Below are positions 6,597 through 13,521 of a DNA stretch of 13,521 nt, one piece after another. Within the stretch, counting starts at the first letter, position 1. Each line of letters opens with the position of its first letter. The notes beneath the pieces were generated by a model that saw nothing but the letters and a program-made list of their open reading frames with translations, ran no database searches and had not been told where the DNA came from. Made by a program: the position numbers and the translations under genes. The DNA comes from Ochromonadaceae sp. CCMP2298 (taxonomy: Eukaryota > Sar > Synurophyceae > Ochromonadales > Ochromonadaceae): positions 1 to 13,521 of the forward strand of contig MU634293.1 in NCBI GenBank assembly GCA_026770595.1. The letters run 5' to 3'.

Positions 6597-7613
6597 ATGC
6601 CTGTGACAGAGATCGTCTCAAAGGCGGCCTTTGACACGGCCCGGGCATCTGGTGGGAAGAGCGTCTTCTTTTTCTGGGCATCATGGCATGAGCCCTCCGC
6701 TGTGGGCGGCCAGATGCAGGGCGTGTTCGCGGCGCTGTCGGAGAAGTACCCGGCTCTGCAGTTCTTCACCGTGGAGGCCGAGGCGGTGCCGGAGGTGAGC
6801 GAGGACGCGGAGGTGGCCGTGGTGCCCACATTTGTGGCATCTGCTGGGGGCGCTGTGGTGGGCAAGGTCGAGGGCGCGAACCCTGCGGAGCTGAGCAAGC
6901 TCGTCAAGCAACTCGCGTCCGCTGCCACCCCGCAGGTGCGCACTCTCTCGGACGAGGAGAAGGCTGCGCAGCTCAACGCGCGCGTGCTAAAGCTTATCAA
7001 GACCGCCCCCGTGATGCTGTTTATGAAGGGCAATCCGGCGGACCCCAAGTGCGGGTTCAGCCGACAGATCGTGGCTTTGCTGAAGGAGCAGAGTGTGCCC
7101 TTTGCCTCGTTCGACATCCTGCTGGACGAGGAGGTGCGGCAGGCGCTGAAGACTTTCTCTGACTGGCCCACCTACCCGCAGCTATACGTTAACGGGGAGC
7201 TAGCTGGGGGATTAGATATAGTCAAGGAGCTGTGCGCGGCGGGCATCCTGAAGGAACAGCTGGGGGTGCCGGAATTGCAGCTGCCGCCCGCCCCGCAGCC
7301 CATCGAGGAGCGACTCAGAGCGCTGATCCTGCAGGCGCCCGTCGTGGCCTTCATAAAGGGCTCGCCCGACGCGCCCAAGTGCGGGTTCAGCCGCACGCTG
7401 TGCCAGATCCTTGCCGAGCATGCGGTGCCCTTTGCCTCGTTCAACATCCTGGGAGACGAGGAGGTGCGTGCCGCTCTGAAGACATACTCGGACTGGCCCA
7501 CCTACCCGCAGCTATACGTTAACGGGGAGCTAGCTGGGGGGCTAGATATAGTGAAGGAGATGGTGGAGGCGGGAGATTTAAAGGAGCAGCTGGGAATATT
7601 AATGGTGCCGTAA
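6597..7613 (+). CDS. GLRX3: Glutaredoxin 3 / PICOT (thioredoxin-like plus two CGFS glutaredoxin domains)
   Basis: An intronless 338-residue protein starting at ATG 6597. This start is chosen because it matches the family N terminus; the open frame further upstream has no ATG. Residues 1-108 are a thioredoxin-like domain with the cis-proline in VVPTF. Its active-site position reads WASWHEPS, with no cysteine, so it cannot be a redox thioredoxin. Two monothiol glutaredoxin domains follow, at about 120-225 and 230-335. Each has K-G-x-P, CGFS (152-155 and 262-265), SDWPTYPQLYVNGELAGG and DIVKE. CGFS glutaredoxins bind glutathione-ligated [2Fe-2S] clusters. Known homologues (human GLRX3, yeast Grx3/4) act with BolA in the cytosol and nucleus in iron sensing and Fe-S/haem delivery. 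Length agrees with human GLRX3. No organelle leader is seen. The two Grx repeats are offset by exactly 110 codons and share long exact DNA blocks. Confidence 0.95.
   Translation: MPVTEIVSKAAFDTARASGGKSVFFFWASWHEPSAVGGQMQGVFAALSEKYPALQFFTVEAEAVPEVSEDAEVAVVPTFVASAGGAVVGKVEGANPAELSKLVKQLASAATPQVRTLSDEEKAAQLNARVLKLIKTAPVMLFMKGNPADPKCGFSRQIVALLKEQSVPFASFDILLDEEVRQALKTFSDWPTYPQLYVNGELAGGLDIVKELCAAGILKEQLGVPELQLPPAPQPIEERLRALILQAPVVAFIKGSPDAPKCGFSRTLCQILAEHAVPFASFNILGDEEVRAALKTYSDWPTYPQLYVNGELAGGLDIVKEMVEAGDLKEQLGILMVP
7044..7561 (+). repeat. Internal 330-bp-offset repeat in PICOT
   Basis: The two CGFS domains are in gapless register with a 330-bp offset. Exact shared blocks are 20 bp at 7044-7063/7374-7393, covering CGFS, and 50 bp at 7161-7210/7491-7540, covering DWPTYPQLYVNGELAGG. 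The latter is followed by near-identity to about 7230/7560, including synonymous sites. DNA between the blocks is much more diverged. Confidence 0.9.
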
Positions 7614-8024
7614 AATTTCCCTCACTACTCCGTCTCAGCTGTCTGTAGCGCGATATTACCCAACATTCCCAATAGTCCCAATATTCCTCACATTCTCCTT
7701 GTAGCTTGTATTTTGTTTTGTTAAACCACGGATATTCACAGCACTATTGCTACAATATCTACAATGCACAAAAACAACATTAAACCCGACCTAAACCCGC
7801 CCTACAGCAGAGCAGCATAGCACTGCAGAGACATAGAGCTTCTTGGAAGGAGGCAGGGAAGAAGTGGGGGCCGGGAGTGGGTAGCCCGGGAGTGGGGCCC
7901 ATGTACATGAAGTATGCCGACACCATCTCGCAGACGTGGCTCGACCCCGCGGCGAAATTGAAGCCCAGCGATTTATCAAAGCCGCTTATCAACGTGGCAG
8001 CGGAAAATTACTCGATGAACGAGT
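7614..8024. other. Convergent 3' region of PICOT and the GT25 gene
   Basis: 411 bp lie between facing stops. 7614-7800 is AT-richer, with short cccaata/cattcc near-repeats (7659-7695), and probably holds the PICOT 3' UTR. From about 7850 to 8024 the sequence is again coding-like: an open plus frame from 7877 and an open minus frame through 7780-7992. The latter might be an alternative last exon of the GT25 gene, but I could not settle splice sites or phase. Confidence 0.5.
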
Positions 8025-11000
8025 TCAACCACTCGGATCTGGATACTTCCTCTTGCCCAGCTCCTGTCCCCTGCCCTGCCCCCTCCCCATTCCTCTCCCC
8101 TGCCCCCGCCCGCGCCCCCCTCGCCCCCTCCCGCGCCCCCCCTTCCCCGGCCTCCAGTCGTTCGCCTTGATCCCCTGCGCCCAGCCCAGACGCACGTTTG
8201 TTCTGCCCGAGGGCCGCACGTCTGAGTCGATGCGGCGCTCGTTCGCAGTCGTCCCCCCTCCGTTCCCAACCAGCTGCGTCTTCAAAATGCTCGCCCGCAG
8301 CTGTCCGCTATACAGCAAACCGGATACAAACACATCCACGGGTCCTACGATGGGCAGCTTGGATAGCAGCAGCTCCACGGCCCTACCGCGCAGTACGTAC
8401 GCCTGCAGGGTCCACACGTAGTTCACGTTTATGAATTTCTCCCCGTCTCGGTGGGCGGCGTCTTGCGTAAAGTCCGAGCTGCGTCTGGGCAGCAGGCCGG
8501 TCAGATAGAGTATGTCGATCTCCGGCGCCAGAGCGCGCATGCACCCCATCACCCTGGCTCTGAACTGCTCCTGCCTGTGCCGGGGCACCGCTGCATCGTC
8601 CTCCATAATCAGGTAGTAGTCCAGGTCCTCCTGCACAGGCGCGCAGTGGGGCAGGAACAAAGCCTCAGCCTGGAACCGCCCCCGCCATAGCGAGTGCGCG
8701 CCGCCCACCACTGCTGCTAGCTGCGCCACCTCTGACGCTTCCCTCTCTGCCAGGACTCCCCCTCTGCCCGTACCCGTACCCGTACCCATGCCCGCACCCA
8801 TGCTGGAGCCGCCAGTTCCGCCCTTACCAGTGGCACTATCGCTGGCGCTAGTGCTGCGGGTGGGTTGGCTCGCGCCTGCAGTCTTTGCGGGTCTCAGCCT
8901 AGCCCGTAGCAGAGCGATTGCCCGCCACGTGCGCAGGTGGCTGGCGGCGCAGGCTCGCTCGGAGGGGGACAGGTGGGTATTGCTGCTGGGCAGAGTGCGA
9001 GCATCGAAAGACGCGTTGAGCGTGGAGTCCCAAGTTAAGGACACGTCGCTCTCAGGTACCTCTAGGTACTCATCGTCCAGGGCTGATGCTTGGGCGCAGA
9101 AGGCCGTCTCCTCGAGGTACTGCTGGTGCAAAGGCTCGGAGGTGCCGTCCACCCCGCGCACGCGCACCAGGGCCAAGCCCGCACGCTCGAGCATGCAGGC
9201 GGCGCGGGTGAGGCGGTCGCAGCGCTTGTCCAGATTTATCAGCAGCACGGGCAGGCGCAGGGCCAGCGATTGCAGCCAGCAGGACCAGGGGCTGGGCGCA
9301 TGCACACGCATACCCATACTCGTACCCTTACTCATACCCGTAACCATACCGAGCCCTCCCAGCCTGCGCATAGTGCCCAGCATCGCATGCTGCACCTCGA
9401 ACCGCACGCTGCCCACCCAGGGAGCCGGTATCTGCTGCAGCGCCCGCACCACCTCCGCCGTAAGCTCCCGCAGGTCCTCTGGCTGGGATTTGGGCGATGG
9501 GGATAGTGCGCCAGCGCCCACATTCACGCCCGCGCCAGCGTTTGCATCTGTCTCTCGTCCCCCCTGCACCCCCATCCTCTGCAGAGCTGCCAAGAAGCCG
9601 CGCAGGCTGAGAGAGAGTACGTACACAAAATTCTCCACGGACGCCAGAGCTAGGATGCTAGCAACGTCGCAGCAAAGGACCTGCAGCTTGCCCCGCGCCT
9701 CTGTTGCTTTTGCCTCTGCCTCTGCTGCCTGCGATCCCTCTGACCCCATCTCCGCCACCAACCCCGCCGCCGCCGCCGCCCTCGCCCCCTCGCCGAACAC
9801 GTGCTCGTGACAGTAGTCGAGGAACTCCGCGCACTCCAGCAGCTGCCTCCCCTCCAGGGATGAGTTGTGCAGCCACTGCAGGCAGGGGGGCACCTGCGTG
9901 GTAAGGGGGGAGCTCACGAAGTGCAGAGAGCGGTGCACGCCCCCTAGACAGGCGTTCCACACACTCGCCCTGTTGCGCGCCCTGCCTCCCAGCGGCACAC
10001 CCACGTGTGCGGTGCCACTGTACCAGCCCTGCTCCCCACAGTCGTAGTCGGCCAGCACGGAGGCCAGCAGCAGCCGCGCCTCGCGTAGGGCGAAGGTGGC
10101 CCGCAGGAGAGTGTGCGGGCCGGGGTTTCCAGGGGTTGGAGGGCTAGGGGAGGTGTCAACGGCGTCGGTGTGGGCATTGTCGGTGTGCAGTTTGTCAGTC
10201 CAGAAAGTCGCGAACTCCTGCACAAGCGCAGCCTCTGCTGCGCGCCTGGTCAGTGGCACGCCCCCCTTGCGCAGCGCCTCGCTCACCGTGCCCTGCAGAG
10301 AACTCAGTAGGTAGTCGGGAGACTTGACGAAGGCTACGGCCGACGAGTCGGAGTGGGAGGAGAGAGAGGCGCCCCCAACCCCACCACCCCCTCCTCTCTC
10401 TTCGTAGGGTTGCCACCGGCCCAGTTGCGTCCGCGTTCTCTGCGCGTGACACAGCAGCCGGTCCAGACCCAGCTCGCAGAACAGGTTTCCTCCGTCTGTA
10501 CCTTCGCCTGCACCTGCACCTACGCCTGTGTTCGCGCCGCCCTTTACCTGTGCCACTTCTGCCACCTCTGCGACGGATGCCCAGAACCCAATCTTCCGAT
10601 GCAGGGTTGTGCGCTCCAGCACCTGCCAGCGGTCCAGCGCCCACGCACCCCCTTCTGCCCGTGCCCCAATCTCTATTCCTGCCCCTGCCTCTGCCTCTGC
10701 ACCCAACTCTCTCTTTGCCCCATTCTGCATTTGCGCCTGCACCTGCAACTGAACCTGAGCAAAAGAGCTCCGCAGCAGCACCCGCAGGTCGGCCCCAGCT
10801 GCGTCCGCGTCCTCCGCAGCGATGCACCCGTCGTCCGTAAGATCGTCAAGAATCAGCACCCCCGCCCCTACCCCTACCCCTGCCCCTGGCACCGTCCTCC
10901 ACAGCTCCGCCAAGCTCTGCTCCAGCACCGGCCTGGCCAGCACCTTCCAAGTGACCCTTGGGTCGTCCCCCTCTTCCCCGAACATCTTCCCCCGCAAATC

Positions 11001-12913
11001 GCGCACCCACGCCACCACCAGCTGCATCAGCTCGGGGGCGACTGAGGGGTCGAAGGAGAAGCGGGGGCTGCCGAATACCGCGCAGACGGCGGGCACTGCG
11101 CCCAGGAACTCGTTGCCTGCGGTGACGAGCAGCAGCTGCTGCAGGAAGTGCTTCAGGTCGGACCACAGGCTCTGCGGGGGGGAGGGGGGGTTAGGTTGAG
11201 GAGGAGCAGGGATGATGGAGAAGATAGGAGAAGATGAAGGATTGTGAGAGAAGTGATAATTGTCTGGGGTAGACCGGGCACGGGTCTATCACAGGTATGC
11301 AGACTACTATTATAACTACTCACCAGCCGGATGTAGGCAGTCAGAATCACGTAGATCTTGCTAGCGCGCTCCAGCAGCCTGGTTTCCATAATCTTCGTCA
11401 CGTGCGCATCGCCCAGCGCCAGCTCCTGCTGCTCTGCTTCTCTGTCCAGCTCCTCCCCAAGACTGTCTTCCAACTGATCGAGATCGTCATTGTCATCCTC
11501 CCGCTCCTCTTGCTCTTGCTCTTGCTCCCCCTCCTCGTCTCTCTCGAAGACCAGCTCGTCCTCAAGCACGGCCTCTTCACCCCCCTCGTTCTCTGCGCCG
11601 CTTGCGTCGTTTTCATCATCGTTGCTGTCAAGACCGAGAGCGGAAGAAAGCGCTGCTCTTCGCTTAGCCGCCTCTCCCTCTGCTTCTTCCGTCTCGCCAC
11701 CAGCCCGCGAGTCTGTCGAGTGCAGCGATTGCGCTGACTCTGCCGCCAATGCCACCTCTGTCGCCACAGCCGTCGCACTCACCAAGACCCGCCCCGCATT
11801 CATGTCCCACATATCCCTGCGCGCTGCGCACAAGCTGCCCGCCACCGTACCGTACTGCCACAGCGACAGCTGCGACCGCGCCGTGCCCAGCGTCTGCTGC
11901 GCCAGGTAGCGCACCAGCTCTGCAGCGTACAGGGGGCCGGGCTGCGTGCGTGTGGCGATCGATACCACCAGAGCCACAACTAGGTCCAATTCGCGCAAAA
12001 GGCTGGAGGGTAGCGTGACAGGCGCGTCCACGTCGCCCCGCACGACTGCCGAGCTGCTCCAGGCGCAGAGCACTGGCTGAGTGAGCAGCGCGGAGATGGA
12101 GTCGTGCAGCCCACGCCCCACTGTCTCCACCCGATACTCGCACACGCGCGCCGCGACGTAGTGGAAGTTGTCCCGCTGCAATTTCCCGAAGAACTCGACG
12201 AAGCTCTTTGCATCCGGGGGCGCGCCCTTGGACCCATGCTTACCTTTCTTAACGCAAAATTGCGCCTTAACCAGGCCCAGCTCCTGCACTGCGTGCTTGT
12301 CCGCAGATGCAGATGCAGACGCAGATGCAGACGCAGACGCAGACGCAGATGCAGATGCAGATGCAGGGTGCACGGTGGGGTGCGCAGGCGCCGAAGCGGA
12401 CTTTCCCTCTCTGCGGGGGTGCTTAGAGCCCCTATGTCCAGTCTCCCTGGGTGCTGGCGCGTGCAAGGCAGCTACGCCTGTCCTGCCTGACGGTGCCCCG
12501 TCCTCCTTGTCTCCGTCCGCTGCGTCTGCGTCTGCTTCGGCCGAGAGCTGCTGGGAGGACCAACCGGGCTGATCCGACGGCACCTCCCGTGCAACCAACG
12601 CAACCTCCGCGCTTTGGCCGACAAGCTGCTCTCCGCTGCCCCACAGGGAGAGCGTGTTGGACCTGAAGGCGCTGCTGAGGGCGGCCTTGGCTATCGCTTT
12701 GGGGGCCGGCTTCGCGGGAGGCTCTACCTCCACTGAGCGCTTCTTACCCACAGTTGGGGCCGAGTCCTTGCATTTGAGGTCCTCCATCTCGCGCTTCAGT
12801 GCCTCGTTCTCCAGCCGGAGGCTTTCATTCTCCTCCCGCAGCACCTCCATGGCCTTGTGAGCGTTGCGCACGGCATTGCTCATGCGCTGCAGAAGCTCGT
12901 CCCCTGCACTCAT
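8025..12913 (-). CDS. Coiled-coil / acidic / helical protein fused to a glycosyltransferase family 25 domain
   Basis: Two exons on minus, 12913-11324 and 11171-8025. They are joined over a 152-bp intron (donor CTG|GTGAGT, acceptor CCCGCAG|AGC, phase 0) and give about 1,578 residues. ATG 12913 is preferred over the in-frame ATG 12943 for its better context. Residues 5-48 form a coiled coil with leucines at 25, 32, 39 and 46, followed by a basic GKKRS. A Ser-Ala dipeptide run lies near residues 180-205, an acidic stretch at about 425-495, and unrecognised Leu/Ala-rich helical sequence reaches to about 1160. From about 1168 the GT25 (LPS-biosynthesis glycosyltransferase) domain appears: LPVLLINLDKRCDRL, RVRGVDG, LSPSERACAASHLRTWRAI, then YYLIMEDDAAVP (acidic metal/sugar-nucleotide motif, about 1388) and VGPVDVFVSGLLY. 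Family members transfer sugars, such as galactose, to glycans or hydroxylysine. The C-terminal tail is Arg-Gly-rich. No signal peptide precedes the coiled coil, which is odd for a secretory transferase. The exon-2 frame is open throughout, so the fusion is what the DNA shows, but unseen introns or two merged genes remain possible. Confidence 0.7.
8045..8155 (-). repeat. G-rich tract encoding an Arg-Gly tail
   Basis: On the minus (sense) strand about 110 nt hold many G runs of 3-7, separated by 1-6 nt, just before the stop codon at 8027-8025. They encode alternating Arg-Gly with Gln (GRGRGGRGRGQGRG). The spacing meets simple G-quadruplex rules several times over. The tail may be real RGG-like protein, or a coding reading of a G-rich simple repeat. 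Confidence 0.85.
8747..8827 (-). other. Candidate in-frame intron / exitron in the GT25 gene
   Basis: On minus, the donor ACTG|GTAAGG at 8828/8827 and the acceptor CTGGCAG at 8747 bound exactly 81 bp, the size of the verified introns here. The segment has no stop and a length divisible by three. It starts and ends in codon phase 1, so splicing keeps the frame: codons 1312-1338 are removed and one Glu is formed at the junction. It encodes Gly/Thr/Met low complexity (MGTGTGTGRGG) between the SHLRTW and MEDD motifs. It may be a normal intron that happens to be open, or an alternatively spliced exitron. Confidence 0.5.
8761..8803 (-). repeat. Hexamer-like ACGGGT/ATGGGT repeat
   Basis: Repeats of cccgta and cccatg/cccgca on plus read on minus as Gly-Thr and Gly-Met dipeptides (MGAGMGTGTGTG). 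They lie inside the candidate 81-bp intron, so they may be removed from the mature mRNA. Confidence 0.75.
9305..9352 (-). repeat. Second GGTATG/GGGTAC hexamer-like repeat
   Basis: On minus the stretch reads in steps of six as ggtatg, ttacgg, gtatga, gtaagg and so on, encoding MVTGMSKGTSMGMRV. It sits just upstream of the start of the GT25 domain. It is the same type of low-complexity insertion as at 8761, but no good acceptor at a fitting distance makes it an intron. Confidence 0.65.
10489..10890 (-). repeat. Cluster of in-frame hexamer-derived dipeptide tracts
   Basis: Within 400 bp four tracts of (GGNGCN)- or (GCAGNN)-like hexamers occur. They encode TGVGAGAGEG (10489-10532), AEAEAGAGIEIG (10655-10705), VQLQVQAQMQ (10725-10760) and GAGVGVGAGV (10855-10890). 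All keep the frame. They probably form flexible linkers between helical segments and are likely length-variable. Confidence 0.75.
11172..11323 (-). other. Intron of the coiled-coil/GT25 gene
   Basis: On minus the donor GTGAGT begins at 11323 and the acceptor CCCCCGCAG ends at 11172. The intron is 152 bp, phase 0, and carries in-frame stops if read through. Its 3' part on minus is pyrimidine-rich, ending in a C-run next to the acceptor. Joining gives ILTAYIRL directly followed by SLWSDLKHFLQQ, a smooth helical continuation, which supports the join. Confidence 0.85.
12303..12366 (-). repeat. Hexanucleotide microsatellite coding (Ser-Ala)n
   Basis: Ten tandem hexamers gcagat or gcagac on plus (12303-12362), with a trailing gcag, read on minus as alternating Ser and Ala codons, about 20 residues. 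The C/T variants interrupt perfect identity. Other frames of the same repeat would encode Asp-Ala (plus), so the antisense frame there is only a shadow. Confidence 0.95.
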
Positions 12914-13130
12914 TTCGACCACCCTAGCGCGAACTGGAAACATACATCCTCCCACAGAACTGCGAGAGGCCAGGATTCCGGAGTTGTTGAGATGTGCGGA
13001 GATTGCGAAGAGAAAACCATGGTCGTAGGGAAACCCCAGTCACCCTTAAAATGGTGGGAAGAAGGAAATGAAAATTGGGAAGAAAATGGTCTATTCTCCC
13101 CGGTGATAAGAAAGCGAGTAGTTACAAAGC

Positions 13131-13162
13131 GGGTCCGCCGGTTGCAGAAAACCGGCTGACCC
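13131..13162. repeat. 13-bp-stem hairpin
   Basis: gggtccgccggtt (13131-13143) pairs with aaccggctgaccc (13150-13162) with a single mismatch and a 6-nt loop, gcagaa. The stem is GC-rich and stable as DNA cruciform or RNA on either strand. It lies about 220 bp upstream of the GT25 gene's start codon. It does not fit a tRNA. Confidence 0.8.
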
Positions 13163-13237
13163 AATAGATCCTATACGGCAGAGTGGTGATAACCACTACC
13201 TAGAGCTGAACTATCAATGGGGGAGAACCAATCTCTT

Positions 13238-13331
13238 CAGGGGAACTTAAAGGTATACTCCAAACAAAATTCCATTCCCAAGTTCCCCTGTTTTGTCTCC
13301 ACAAAATTCCACTGCCAATTTTCATTGGCAG
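13238..13331. repeat. Pair of consecutive hairpins
   Basis: A perfect 11-bp inverted repeat, caggggaactt (13238-13248) with aagttcccctg (13280-13290), encloses a 31-nt loop. It is followed by a perfect 8-bp stem, ctgccaat (13312-13319) with attggcag (13324-13331), and a 4-nt loop. The direct repeat acaaaattcca occurs in the first loop and again between the two hairpins. This could be a degenerate foldback element; its function is unknown. Confidence 0.75.
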
Positions 13332-13521
13332 CCTGAATCGGAACTGGTAGTAGGGAACGAATTGAAATCGAATCCGTACTATAAAGTAAACAATAAAAAA
13401 CTATGTAAACATATATAAATGAAACAAAGTAGTAAATAAATATATTAAAACATGGGTGGAATAAATGGGGTGGATGGCGGGACAAAAGAGTAGTGTAAAC
13501 TGCTCTCTAATCGGACAAGAT

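Larger units (their letters stand above)
12914..13521. other. Upstream flank of the GT25 gene with hairpins, no gene seen
   Basis: About 600 bp beyond the start codon become steadily AT-richer, and 13375-13460 is very AT-rich. No convincing open frame is present. The likely promoter of the minus-strand gene lies at the left end. Several inverted repeats are listed separately. An imperfect long-range inverted pair also exists: aatgaaaattgg near 13067 and ccaattttcatt at 13315. Confidence 0.55.

Noticed and set aside
7877-8170. Plus-strand small protein
   Set aside because: Its right half is only the complement of the GT25 tail, and the left half has no family match; a minus-strand alternative exon is equally possible.
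9292-9349. Second in-frame intron at the GGTATG repeat
   Set aside because: The only fitting acceptor (GCGCCCAG) gives about 57 bp, shorter than every verified intron here, and the downstream ctgcaatcg is not an acceptor.
8788-9810. Plus-strand 340-codon open frame
   Set aside because: Antisense shadow of the GT25 exon, with Ser/Arg/Pro-biased composition and no motif.
12176-12243. Possible 68-bp intron starting GTAAGC in exon 1 of the GT25 gene
   Set aside because: Splicing to the nearest acceptor (TTGCAG) shifts the frame, and the sequence inside (KSFVEFFGKL) looks coding.
12168-12572. Plus-strand frame with an (Asp-Ala)n run
   Set aside because: It reads the hexamer microsatellite in antisense; the minus frame belongs to a 530-codon open exon with a coiled coil and a good splice donor.

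Overview
The window is nuclear DNA from a eukaryote, most likely a microalga. Genes are interrupted by short GT-AG introns of 77 to 152 bp, proteins have eukaryotic architectures (an EAF6 histone-acetyltransferase subunit, mitochondrial ISCA1, multidomain glutaredoxin 3/PICOT), and there are no bacterial ribosome-binding sites or operons. The PLP enzyme starts with a signal-peptide-like segment followed by Ala-Arg-Gly then Phe. That resembles the bipartite plastid-targeting leader of algae with a red secondary plastid, so a stramenopile-type alga is my inference, not a demonstration.

Layout from left to right: a 20-21 bp minisatellite (1-300); about 1 kb with no convincing gene apart from a possible orphan exon; EAF6 (+, two exons); an intronless atypical SDR/NmrA-like reductase (-); a promoter interval holding a 16-bp direct repeat and a 49-bp-arm foldback; a six-exon Met_gamma_lyase-type ('aluminium resistance') PLP enzyme (+); ISCA1 (-); glutaredoxin 3/PICOT (+); a two-exon gene of about 1,578 codons (-) joining a coiled-coil, acidic, helical N-terminal region to a glycosyltransferase family 25 domain; and about 570 bp of AT-richer flank with several hairpins.

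The six genes alternate strand perfectly (+ - + - + -), which gives two head-to-head pairs and three tail-to-tail pairs. One head-to-head pair is ISCA1 with PICOT, both iron-sulfur cluster proteins, separated by 400 bp. This makes a shared promoter for Fe-S biogenesis plausible.

The points most worth a second look are the unusual coiled-coil plus GT25 fusion with many in-frame hexanucleotide (dipeptide) repeats and an intron-like 81-bp in-frame segment; the nested foldback in the divergent promoter; and the near-exact 50-bp identity between the two glutaredoxin repeats. I see no CRISPR array, transposase, phage gene or clearly new defence-type system. No rRNA or tRNA gene could be supported.
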